Shown here: positions 54,138-64,000 of the stretch, one piece after another
How positions within the stretch are numbered: position 1 is the stretch's first letter
Layout: every line of letters begins with the position of its first letter
Assembly: GCA_025504975.1 (NCBI GenBank)
Contig: JANUWI010000009.1
Coordinates: forward strand, 372,001-436,000
DNA from: Plenodomus lindquistii
Lineage: Eukaryota; Ascomycota; Dothideomycetes; Pleosporales; Leptosphaeriaceae
Direction of reading: 5' to 3'
DNA: 64,000 bases
The notes under the pieces: generated by a model
What the model was told of the DNA's origin: nothing
Seen by the model: only the letters and a program-made list of their open reading frames with translations
Databases searched by the model: none
Made by a program: the position numbers and the translations under genes

Positions 54138-55836
54138 CGTGCAATAGTCCACGCTTGATAAGGGTAGAAAACGGCGAACAATTGAAGCAAGCACAAGCGG
54201 TAAAGTGGTAAGAAAGATCTTTATGGGAGTGAGTGAGAGAAGGAAGCTTGGAGAAGGTTGCAAGAACGCAGGGTCACCTCTGGCGCGACTTCCCTCCACT
54301 ACAGGAAGGAGCGACTGAGGGTGCGCAACATCGTCTCGGCATTACCGTAGGCGCACATAGCGCGTTCAGCGCTTTGAATTCGACTATGTTCGAGCGTCTG
54401 ACTGCATCTTGACATGTAGTGTCCTGGTGAAGAGAGACAGAGGTATGGTGACAGTGCTCATGACGTTCCATCAATATGTTGCGTATTTGAGTTGGCAACA
54501 TGGGACAGGCCCGTCACCATGTCTACGAGTCTATTCCATAAGACACGATCGAAATCGACAATGGAAATGAGACGGTCTAACACAAGTGGCATCTTGCGGT
54601 GCTTCAGTGCAGCATGTTGACTGGAGAGGACCAGATTCGTCGTTGCAGCGCAAGGTGAGCGAGCACATTCATACAATACAAGGTCGAGAAGTATGCCATG
54701 CTGTAAGCTGCATCATATACGACTTGACGAGAAGGGCACAAGAGCCAGCCGGTAGAGTCTCACATTGAACTGTGATGTTGTTGAGACGCGTTGTCCGCAT
54801 CATGTGACGATGACTGCAGTGAACCGACGGCACACAACCTCCAGGATTGACTGCACGTGTCCGTGTGGAAATACCAGACCTGGCGCCAGTCCAATCGTGA
54901 AAAGTTTTTTTTTAAACGGGGAACAAAGGGCACGGCGCTTAAGGTTGTTGCCTTCTGCCACAGGTTGAAAAGTTAGCCAACGCAGAAGGCGATGTTCTGC
55001 GAATCAGCGCAAGCAGTGGCTATGTGCCGAGCGACGCCGTACAATCAATCAACAGCCTGCAGCGGCCAGCCTGAGCTTGAGCGTCTACGAGTGAGGTCAA
55101 CCTCGGGAACCTCTGTATGGACGCAAGCAAGATGTGGTAAAGCAGATGGGATGAGCGAAGAAAAGTAAGACTGATGGCTGGACACATAACATGACCATGG
55201 CAGGACTGTAATGCAGGCTTGAATTGAGGTCACTGCGTGTTGTGTGGTTGTGCGGCGATGCTGCGTGACATTCAAGGGCACTTCCAGAGGCTAGCCCTCG
55301 CCGAGTGTTGCGGCCCGTTCGGTCTTCTTCTCCCCCGCTGTGGACTACTCTACCAACCACCAACACAGATACCCACCACAGGCCTCGTGATTTCCCCAGC
55401 CGTGCCTCTTTCTTGTCCTTGCTTGCTGCCAGTGTTTTGCAGCAGTGCGTCTCTGTTCTGCCCAGGTCCCCGCACGCTCGCTACCACGCCTTGCGTCCTC
55501 CTATCTCGCCTCCCGGTGGTCAGCGGCGAACGCACCGAGGACAAGCTTCGACAAACCTCGACCGGCGACGCTTCACAAGCCCCTACGCACTCTGGTCTGT
55601 AGCCACGGGACTGGCGACATGCACGATTAGCCACAAACGCACCCTCGTACGCGTTGAAGTCTGTGGAGCCCGTGCTTTGGAACAGTGACAGGCACCGTCA
55701 CGCCCACGCCCACGCCCACGCCAGACATACCTCATTCTGTGGGACTACGGCTGGCCTCGACCACGATACCGAGGCGGACCGAAGCTCCCCAACTACCGCA
55801 CACACTCTCAGCAACACACACAAGCCGTCGTGCAAC
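54138..55836. other. Divergent intergenic region between Hop1 and Cdc4-like gene
   Basis: No protein gene is supported. It contains an A/T run near 54902-54915 and a short (CCCACG)n repeat at about 55699-55722 inside the likely leader of the Cdc4-like gene. Confidence 0.45.
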
Positions 55837-58800
55837 ATGACTTCGACGCCTGCAGGCCACAGCCGCGGCTCTGACGCGGTTTCCAAGACTGTGCATACGG
55901 AGCAAAAGGATCCATATGCCACCATGGGCCAGTTCTCCTTTGCACCAGCAACCAAGACTACCGTCGTCACGACGACCTACACCACCACCACGACGTTCCC
56001 ACCCATGTGCATAAATGCCCCCGGCAACCTGAGCGAACGCGACCCAAAGGAATATCCGCTGGCCCACACGCAAGCGCCAGAGTCGATACGGAAGTTCTAC
56101 TTTGAGTCCGGAGGCGAGCTGGCCTGTTTTGAAGAGGCAAATGCCGTCTCGGACAAAGTGCAAGAGGTATGCTTCTAGGGGAGCCAGGGATAGGCCTGTA
56201 AATGGGACCGCCTCGCTCCACGCCCTCTCCTCTTGTCACGTCAACTAACATCACTACTCCGCAGCACAACTCTCTTCGCGACACACTTCGATCCTCAAAT
56301 GGCACCCTGAAGAAGGTTGAATCCTTCAGTGGCCCTCCCGTATTCGCAACGCCAAATCGTACGACGCGGCCGACTGTCCACTCCCAGCATCCGATTTCTC
56401 GTCCAGCGTCAGGCCGACGGAAACGCGACATCGCGGAAGAATATGCGTCTGTGCCTATCCTCCGAAAGGCTGCCGAGCTTGCACACATGCAGCGCCGAAA
56501 CAAGAAGCCTCGCATTGGAAATGAGAACATTGTCGAGGGTACAAACCTGAGTTCACACTTCACGCCAGAGGACCTCGACGATCCGATCCCAGCAACTCCA
56601 GATACTGATATGGCAGACCGAGGTGCTTCAAGACCACTGAAATCTCACTCAGGGTCCTTGCTGAAAGGCAGTTTGCAGAGCGTCTCACAGCAGACGGGCC
56701 AGAATCAGGAGCGCTCTTCATGGCAACTACAAGAGTCGTTTGCTGGTCCTTCAGACACCACAAGCAGCGCGTCCCAGAGCCATGAGCACTCAGCCGATCA
56801 GTCATTTTCAGCAAGCGTGTTGGATGGACCCGGTGTGGCCGCTACGCCTCCCATTGCAGAATTCGATATGGAGCCTGTCGGCCCCTTCGTCGACGATGCA
56901 TCGTTCACGAGTACTCGGCTAACACCCTTGGAGACAGATTCGGCACAGGATGCCAGTCTCCCGAGCCCGAGTCTATCACCAATAACGGCCGCTGCCAATC
57001 TGGCTCAGCAGAGTAGCAACGGTGCTGAAGACAATTACGATCCAAATGACCTCTCCGGGCTGGAGCTTCCGCAAGATGCTTCGCATCCATCACGTATACG
57101 AGACTTTCCACTCTTTCCCTCTGGATCAAGCCATCTCGAAATGCCTGACGGGAGCGATCTGAATACCCCAAACCCCCAGCTACTCACCCCTACCGTTATG
57201 GGCATACCTAGCATGCTGAACGCTTTTGATGCTTTACCAGAGCAGATGAAGTCATACGTCATGTATCAAATGCTCCGACGCTGCAAGAAGTCGACGCTGC
57301 ACTTCGTTGCTGATGTGGTCAACCCAGCCCTCAAGCGCGATTTCATTGCGTCTCTACCCACAGAGCTGAGTCTGGAGATACTTGGTTATCTAGATGCCAA
57401 GAGTATGTGCAGTGCTGCACAGGTCTCCAAGTACTGGCGGAAGCTTACCGACACGCACGAATCTGCGTGGAAAGAGCTGTTCGACAAAGATGGTTATAAA
57501 CTTCCCAGTGGAGAACTGGAGCGAGCTGTACAGGAAGGATGGGGTTGGCAGTATCCACACTCGGTGGAGAGCTATGAACGCGATCTGAGGGCACAGTCCG
57601 TCACCTCCCGGTCTGACAACGAAGGTCCTTCTGGCCTGTCCGGTTCTGGTCTGTTCAACAATATCCGTGATCACGAAGGGGCGATCACTCGATCTTCGTC
57701 CACGCGCCAGAAGCGGAAAGCTACCAGTAAGCACGGTGGCGTAAAGAAGCAGCGCAAGAAGGGCATATTGTCAGCAAAATCACAGGTCGCCCTTTACTCG
57801 CGGCATGCAGAAAATGAAGGGCCACATGCCTTTGCCAAGCGAGCACAGTTGGCCATAAGTGAGCCTAACGTTGGGCTACCTGGTTTACGCGCCATGCATC
57901 TCTTCAAATCTCTATACCAACGACACCATCTCATCCGCAAGAGCTGGATGGCTGAAGACACAAAACCCAAGCACATTGCGTTTCGTGCACATCAGCGTCA
58001 CGTAGTAACGTGTCTACAGTTTGACACAGACAAGATTCTGACAGGTAGCGACGATACGAATATCAACGTCTATGATACGAAGACTGGAGCCCTTCGTAGC
58101 CGCCTCGAAGGTCACGAGGGCGGTGTCTGGGCACTTCAGTATGAAGGCAACACTTTGGTGTCAGGCTCTACTGATCGGTCTGTGCGCGTGTGGGACATTG
58201 AGAAGGGGAAATGCACACAAGTCTTTCAAGGTCACACATCGACCGTGCGTTGTCTGGTCATTCTCAAACCGACTCAGATTGGCGAGACCTTGGACGGCCA
58301 ACCGATCATGATGCCCAAAGAGGATTTGATCATCACGGGCTCTCGGGACTCTTCGCTCCGCGTTTGGAAACTGCCCAAGCCCGGAGACCGCAGCATCATG
58401 CAAACCAGCGCATCTTCCAACGATCACGACAATCCTTACTTCATACGGGTTCTTACTGGCCATCATCATTCCGTCCGTGCCATTGCTGCACATGGAGACA
58501 CGCTTGTGAGCGGCAGCTACGACTTTACCGTTCGTGTATGGAAAATTTCCACAGGAGAGGTCATGCAGCGCCTGCAAGGCCACTCCCAGAAGGTGTATAG
58601 CGTTGTGTTGGACCACACCCGAAACCGCTGCATCAGCGGTTCTATGGACAACATGGTCAAGGTCTGGTCGCTGGACACGGGTGCTTGCATCTTTACACTA
58701 GAAGGCCACACGTCGCTTGTCGGACTCCTCGATTTGAGCCACGAGCGACTTGTTTCGGCCGCCGCCGACTCTACCCTTCGCATCTGGGACCCCGAGAACG

Positions 58801-59208
58801 GCCAATGCAAGAGCAGACTTTGTGCGCACACTGGGGCGATCACGTGCTTTCAGCATGACGGCCAGAAGGTCATTTCCGGATCAGACCGCACCTTGAAGAT
58901 GTGGAATGTGCAGACTGGCGAATTTGTCAAGGATCTTTTGACAGATCTTAGTGGTGTGTGGCAAGTAAAGTTCAATGAACGTCGATGTGTTGCGGCTGTT
59001 CAGCGCAACAGCATGACATACATTGAGGTAGGCACATGGATTGGAACTTTAGCAGTAATGGACTAACACGAGACAGGTTCTTGACTTTGGCGCTTCGCGC
59101 GACGGCGTTCCTGCAGATCAGCGAGGGCGTCGAATTGTAGTCAACTCTAAGGGCCATGAGATCGAGGACGTAACGGAGAGCGAGCCGGTCGACGGTGATC
59201 AGGCTTGA
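55837..59208 (+). CDS. CDC4: F-box/WD40 protein, Cdc4/Pop1-like SCF substrate receptor
   Basis: The exons are 55837..56166, 56265..59027 and 59077..59208, giving 1074 residues. Introns are 98 and 49 nt. The protein should bind Skp1 through the F-box and recruit phosphorylated substrates for ubiquitination. A long disordered N-terminus (1-430) is followed by an LPEQMKSYVMYQMLRRC helix, a dimerisation-type region in this family, then the F-box at about 470-515 (ASLPTELSLEILGYLD, then WRKLTDTHESAWKELF). A basic linker with KRKATSKHGGVKKQRKK may be a nuclear signal. Seven to eight WD40 repeats start near residue 680, with GHEGGVWAL, SGSTDRSVRVWD and similar. The insert in one blade (PTQIGETLDGQPIMMPKED) also fits fungal Cdc4. 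Met30/SconB is less likely given the repeat inserts and domain order. Confidence 0.86.
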
Positions 59209-59730
59209 GGGACCGGGCGTGGTTCTGCTGCTTGTACATTTTTCGCGGACATGTTGAAAAACGATACCCCATATGCGTGTTTTGGAACGACTTTACGACG
59301 AGGCAGTGGTATCAATGCTGCCGCTTGATTATTCTGGGGTGGATTTTTCTGGGTGAGGGGACCACGATTACGAGGCGAAGTTTATATTGCATAGCTATGG
59401 CGCATCACATTGGACAAGTAGGGATAGTTGTTAGCATGGTCAGGCTGGTTTGTACCGAGGATGCGCAAGTTCAGAAACTAGTTGAGCGTTTAGACGACGA
59501 TACACTTGATGCATTTCAGAAGTTGCCTGTGTGGTGTGAGTAGTGGATGACATGTCTGAGCGCATGTGAGAGCTCTGGCGGTGACGCGCTTGCCCCGCCG
59601 TTGGCCGCGAACGCGAACGCGAACACAGCAAACATGTGCGCTCTTTTCCCGACATTTTTTGACATAGGAGACAATCACGCGTAGTCCCTCAGCTACACTT
59701 GGCCATGCGTGCCCACACCAGCCTGTCTTA
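59209..59730. other. Intergenic between Cdc4-like and BRAP2-like genes
   Basis: No gene is supported. A GCGAACGCGAACGCGAAC triplet of 6-mers lies near 59607-59622. Confidence 0.45.
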
Positions 59731-61887
59731 ATGCCGGCCTACTTCTTCCACCTCACATTCGAGCTGTATCCCACTCGCTCTTCGCCAGACACGACCTTTA
59801 CCCCACCGCCGCAGACGGACATCTTCGAATCAGAGCTCCCCAAACACCGCCGAGCGGCCTGGGGTTCTTTTGCACCCACCAAGAGAGCCTATGACTCTCC
59901 ACCGAAGCCCATTGCTTCTGGCAGCGACGCCGTCAAGCCTGCCCCACCCCGTCGCTTCAGTCAGCGCACGCGACCGTCGTTGTCAGACCACCACGACAGC
60001 CCCGTGCCTGTCATCAAGCCCCCAAAGCGGCTGGGACACAACCGTACCCAGAGCTTTGCGCATAGAGACTGGCGGTTCGACACCATCACCATTGTCAGCA
60101 TCGACATGAACCCGGCCAATGGCACGGAAATTGCTCGAGTACGTGGCCAGTCCCTGAACCACCCCTCACACGCCCCCAACGTCGGCGGCCTAGCGACCAA
60201 GGGCAAGTTCATACCATCAGAGCCCAAGGACACAGAAGTAGGTTGGGGCGTAGTTCACCTCTACCGCGATGGACACGAGACACCGGGCCTGTACGATCGC
60301 CAAGAAGAAGAGGGCAAAGACACCAACAAGGCAGAATGCAGCACTCTCTGCATACTGGCGGTGCCCTCCTACATGACTGCGTCAGACTTTCTGGGCTTCA
60401 TGGGAGAGCAGACAAGAGAGCAAGTGTCACATTTCCGGCTCATCAAGACCAGCAGGGCGAACAAATACATGGTCTTGATGAAGTTTCGCGAAGCGTCAAA
60501 GGCCCGAGAGTGGAGAAAAGAATGGGATGGGAAGGCCTTCAATAGCATGGAGGTATTTTATGATTCCCTCGACCACAAACGACCAGGCTAACACCCCCAG
60601 CCCGAGTACTGCCATGTCGTCTTCGTCAAGTCCATCAGCTTCCTCAATGGCGACTCGAAGCGCGATCCCACGTCGTATCCAGACCTCACAAACGACCCCT
60701 TTGCTCCAGCACTCACCAAGCAAATCAGCGCTCCAACAACTGTCTCATCACCTGTCGACGGTCACTCACTCGCAACATCGCTCACCGCCAAGCCGCATGC
60801 TCCTCCTACACCCGCCCTAGTCGAATTGCCTACCTGCCCTGTGTGCCTCGAGCGCATGGATGAATCGACAGGTCTCCTCACTATCCTCTGCCAGCACGTC
60901 TTCCACTGCGCCTGTCTGGAGAAATGGCGTGGCTCAGGCTGCCCCGTCTGTCGCTACACGCAGAATGACGCCTTCGCCACCCAGCGCGGTGACGGCGAGG
61001 CTCCAGACAACGAATGCAGCATCTGCGGGTCCACGCAGAACCTCTGGATTTGCCTCATATGCGGCAACATTGGTTGCGGCCGCTACGACTCCGCGCACGC
61101 CTTTGCCCATTACGAAGCCACATCCCACACCTATGCTATGGACGTCGTGACGCAACACGTCTGGGACTATGCGGGCGACGGCTATGTCCACCGACTCATC
61201 CAAAACAAAGCTGATGGAAAACTCGTTGACATGCCAGCCTCGACTCAACAGTCCTTCGCCGCACCAGGCATGACAGGCTACGCCAACGATACTGTCCCCC
61301 GCGAAAAACTCGACAATATGGGCATGGAGTATGCATACCTGCTCACATCGCAACTTGAATCCCAGCGCGCATACTTTGAAGAACAACTCGAGCGCGCTGT
61401 CGACAAAGCAGCAAAAGCAGCGTCCTCTGCAGACGAAGCTTCCCGCTCCATTGCCTCATTTACTCAACAATTCGAAAAACTACAACTCCAATACTCGGAA
61501 GCACAGTCCCAGATCGCAGCGCTGGAGAAAGAGTCAGCACGTAACGCACAAAAAGCAACCTCTGCATCTGAACTCGCACGCAAACTGACAAAGCAGTACA
61601 AAGAGGAGCAAACCATCAACGAAAGCCTAATGAGCAGAATCAAGCATCTAGAGAAGAAGGCTGAGGAGGCCGATGGAAAGGTCAAGGAGCTGGAACTTCA
61701 AAAGTTGGATTTGGAGGAGCAGAATCGCGATTTGAGTTTCTTTATCAGTGGGCAGGAGAAGTTGAAGGAGATGCAGGCGAATGAGGCGACAGGACTGCAA
61801 GAGGGTGAGATTGAGGGTGGGAGTTTGGAGGTTGGCGAAAGTTCAGGGGCCAAGGGGAAGAAGAGGAGGGGAAAGAAGAAGGCGTGA
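59731..61887 (+). CDS. ETP1: BRAP2/Etp1-like RING and UBP zinc-finger protein
   Basis: The exons are 59731..60552 and 60601..61887, giving 702 residues, with a 48-nt intron starting GTATTT and ending CCCCCAG. The order of parts is diagnostic of BRAP/Etp1: an RRM-like BRAP2 domain (about 190-290; TLCILAVPSYMTASDFLGFM), a RING finger (about 354-393; CPVCLERMD, CQHVFHCACLEKW, CPVC), a UBP-type zinc finger (about 414-480; CSICGSTQNLWICLICG, GCGRY, HAFAHYEATSHTYAMD), and a long coiled coil (510-660). A basic KGKKRRGKKKA tail closes it. The UBP finger binds ubiquitin. Yeast Etp1 acts in ethanol tolerance and human BRAP in Ras signalling; the role here is inferred only. Confidence 0.93.
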
Positions 61888-62253
61888 GGTGTTGATGGGG
61901 AGGTGGCCTGGAGAGATTCCTTGAGGAGGGGCGGAGGAGGAGAGATTGTGGCATTTGGATATGGCGTCTATGTTTTACGAGATACCCGACAGATAATATC
62001 ACGTTCCGGTGTGGACAAACAATAGACAAACGGCTTTGGTCAAGCTTGATCTTGAGGAGTTCTTGGTAGCTCATTATATTCTTGGGAGACTGTGCGTGTC
62101 CCATGCATACACATCACTAGCTAACATGCTATACATAATAACCATGTATACCTGACCACACAAACCATTTCTCCCACCTCAACTACACTCACAGGACTCT
62201 TCTCCACTGCCGCCAAACCCTCCACCATCGAACTCCAGATCTCCAGACCCCCC
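61888..62253. other. Convergent intergenic region
   Basis: 3' flanks of two convergent genes. Nothing else is visible. Confidence 0.45.
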
Positions 62254-63717
62254 CTAAAAGTCATCAATCCTCGTCCCAATCCCCCTCTCATCCGCCATCC
62301 TACACAAATCACTCCCAACAACCACATCCATCAGCCCCAACCCCACGCTCTTATAAATCACATTGCCCTTTGTCAACCACTCGACCAAACTCTTACTCGC
62401 TTTATCCTCTTTATACCCTGCCTCACCCTTCCCCTTCTTCTCCCGCCCACCCTCCACCCCATCCACAATCTCCACGCCCCTCTCATCCAACCCCTCCTCG
62501 CCCTCTCCTCTCCCCTGCTCCCCTTCCACCTCCCTCCTCCTCCTCTCCGCATCCCTCTTCAACATAACCAACTCCCCCAACTCAACAACCTGCTCTGGCC
62601 CCAACCCCGCCTGAATCACCTCTCCCGCCTCAGCCAGACACGCCTCCACGCTATCCACCACCACCGCCCCCCCACTCTGCGCATGTTTATGAAAATGGCG
62701 GTGTCCATGCGCCGGCTCCACGGCCTGGCGCAATATATCAGGATGTATTTCAACCATGTGGGGTTTATAACTCCCTATCGCAGCGAGATAGCGTCCCTTT
62801 TTCCGGCCCTCGGTGCTGGTGAGATGGGACGCAGGGAATAAAGGCGTGAGCGAGGGCGTGGTGAAGAAAATTACGCTGCTGGCGCGGATTGTGGATTTGA
62901 GCAGGCGTTCGTATTCGCCGTGGGAAGGGGTCAGGATTTGGATTTTCGGGCGGTGCAGGTCGGTTGATGGGTTGGGTTGGCGGTAGGCGGGGATGTGGGT
63001 TGGGTCGAGGTTTAGCTTTGAGGGCTCTTCGTGCGGATTGTAGAGTTTTTGGAGGAGGTGGTGGACTCGTTCGAAGTCCCGGTTTATGATGTTGAGGTGG
63101 TGGATGTCGGTGGAGCGGAGTAGGAGCGCGAGTCGGATGTGCCAGTATGCTTGGGCGCCGGCGCCGAAGACGACGATGTCGTGCACGTTGTGCCGTTTCT
63201 TAAATAGCATTGTGCTGGCGAGAGCGGTGCGGAAGGCGGTTATTTCTTCGGCGTTGATGAGGGCGCGGGGATTGCCGGATTGATCGAAGAGGGTAAGGCT
63301 GCCTTTGGGTTTTGTGCTCTGTGTGCTGGGAACAGATTGTTGGGGGTTGATTGCGGTGGTGGAGGAACTTGCAGATTGGTTGGATTTGGAAGATAGAGAG
63401 AGCTTGTCGAGAGACGAAGTAGCTGATGATATGTCGGACTTGTTCTTTGCGCCTTCGGTGAGCAGTGTTACGATTTTGACGCCGATGCCATCGTTGGAGG
63501 AAGCAGGCATGAGCAATGTGGTTTGCCCATCGTTGCGCTTGAGTGCGGTGCGGAGTGGCTGATATGACGAGCAGCAAGCATTCGAGTCCTCATCTGTTGA
63601 CGTTGAGTAGTAGTGCAGAGCATCAGCGAGACTTTGTTGTAGATCGAGAATATCCTGTTTGGTAAGTTGAAGAAGTAGAGCGCGAACGTCGGAGTCAGTG
63701 AGAATTGTCAACGGCAT
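62254..63717 (-). CDS. Ornithine cyclodeaminase/mu-crystallin family protein
   Basis: A single exon encodes 487 residues. The family fold binds NAD(P) and includes ornithine cyclodeaminase, alanine dehydrogenase, ketimine reductase (mu-crystallin) and related enzymes. The Rossmann motif is at about residues 185-195 (DIVVFGAGAQAYWHIRLAL). The N-terminal domain has the ILTDSDVRALL start and an LMPA...GVKIVTLL sheet with the substrate-side Lys. GSLTLFDQSGNPRALINAEEITAFRTAL is typical. The C-terminal part, NVIYKSVGLGLMDVVVG, matches the family's last motif. Compared with about 330 residues for the family, this protein carries two inserts: a Ser-rich one near 90-140 and a Glu/Gly/Arg-rich one near 395-440. 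Substrate cannot be read from the sequence. Confidence 0.85.
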   Translation of the reverse strand: MPLTILTDSDVRALLLQLTKQDILDLQQSLADALHYYSTSTDEDSNACCSSYQPLRTALKRNDGQTTLLMPASSNDGIGVKIVTLLTEGAKNKSDISSATSSLDKLSLSSKSNQSASSSTTAINPQQSVPSTQSTKPKGSLTLFDQSGNPRALINAEEITAFRTALASTMLFKKRHNVHDIVVFGAGAQAYWHIRLALLLRSTDIHHLNIINRDFERVHHLLQKLYNPHEEPSKLNLDPTHIPAYRQPNPSTDLHRPKIQILTPSHGEYERLLKSTIRASSVIFFTTPSLTPLFPASHLTSTEGRKKGRYLAAIGSYKPHMVEIHPDILRQAVEPAHGHRHFHKHAQSGGAVVVDSVEACLAEAGEVIQAGLGPEQVVELGELVMLKRDAERRRREVEGEQGRGEGEEGLDERGVEIVDGVEGGREKKGKGEAGYKEDKASKSLVEWLTKGNVIYKSVGLGLMDVVVGSDLCRMADERGIGTRIDDF

Positions 63718-64000
63718 CGTGGTGTGTCGTGTTGGTTGACTCTGAACACTGCGGTGTTGTTGATATGTCTAGGTAGCACAGCGAACTGTCATGCAGGGGT
63801 GCTATATGGCAGCGGCGTTGCGGTCGACAGGTGGGGGAGGGGCAGCCGGACTTACGTAGTTTTAGCAGAACTTGCCAAGTTCTATGGTACTCGCCCCACT
63901 ATAAGATTATTGTTCATCACTCATCACTCAAGTTGCTCAGTAATGCTCGATGGCGTGCGTTATCGTAATGGATTTCAGTCAATGCAGTCGTGAGCGACCG
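63718..64000. other. Trailing sequence
   Basis: This is the promoter of the minus-strand ornithine cyclodeaminase-like gene. An 89-codon plus-strand frame begins with GTG, not ATG, and I do not call it. Confidence 0.4.

Noticed and set aside
63724..63993. 89-codon frame with a hydrophobic start, possible small secreted protein
   Set aside because: It begins with GTG, has no ATG upstream and lies in the promoter of the opposite gene.
1..64000. CRISPR arrays, insertion sequences, viral or toxin genes
   Set aside because: None seen. No spaced direct repeats, no transposase, capsid or toxin-like frames. The window is typical nuclear fungal DNA.

Overview
The window looks like nuclear DNA of a filamentous ascomycete (Pezizomycotina). 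Dothideomycetes is my best guess from gene content and intron style, but nothing here proves the class. The evidence is: protein genes carrying many short introns of about 47-100 nt with GTAAGT/GTATGT donors and CTAAC/CTGAC/CTAAT branch sites; fungal families (Nce102, Hop1, PSP1, INCENP, Cdc4-type F-box/WD40, AVT transporter); long disordered Ser/Pro-rich proteins; and no operons. I joined exons by eye from donor, branch, acceptor and reading frame.

Layout. 0.5-2.4 kb: C2H2-like finger protein. 3.1-4.4 kb: secreted aldose 1-epimerase. 5.1-5.4 kb: a proline tRNA gene split by four introns. 5.7-6.9 kb (-): eight-pass membrane protein. 7.5-9.4 kb: vacuolar amino acid transporter. 9.7-13.9 kb: double-RING protein, GNAT acetyltransferase, and a RING protein with an in-frame stop. 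14.1-18.3 kb (-): small unknown gene, a decayed and partly duplicated CCCH zinc-finger gene, and another unknown gene. 18.6-22.9 kb: unknown gene divergent from INCENP. 24.1-24.8 kb (-): Nce102. 24.8-31.7 kb: gene-poor. 31.7-37.3 kb: PSP1-domain protein, coiled-coil protein, ribosomal protein L15. 38.2-45.3 kb: J-domain protein and a type II membrane glycosyltransferase-like protein. 47.4-54.1 kb (-): disordered protein and Hop1. 55.8-61.9 kb: Cdc4-like F-box/WD40 protein and BRAP2/Etp1-like ubiquitin ligase. 62.3-63.7 kb (-): ornithine cyclodeaminase/mu-crystallin family protein.

The most striking item is the tRNA-Pro(TGG) at 5093-5361. Besides the ordinary intron after position 37 it holds three inserts of 52, 52 and 53 nt. 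Each starts GTAAGTT, ends AG and carries a CTAAT branch-like motif. Removing all four gives a perfect 72-nt cloverleaf. The inserts split the A box, the anticodon and the B box. I know of no described class of tRNA genes interrupted by spliceosomal-type introns. The second notable region is the CCCH zinc-finger remnant (15.4-17.3 kb), with a partial tandem duplication and three TAA stops compatible with CAA to TAA change, as repeat-induced point mutation would produce.

The genes share no single pathway. They are mostly housekeeping (ribosome, chromosome segregation, meiosis, ubiquitin ligases, vacuole, eisosome). Hop1 suggests the lineage retains, or recently retained, meiosis.
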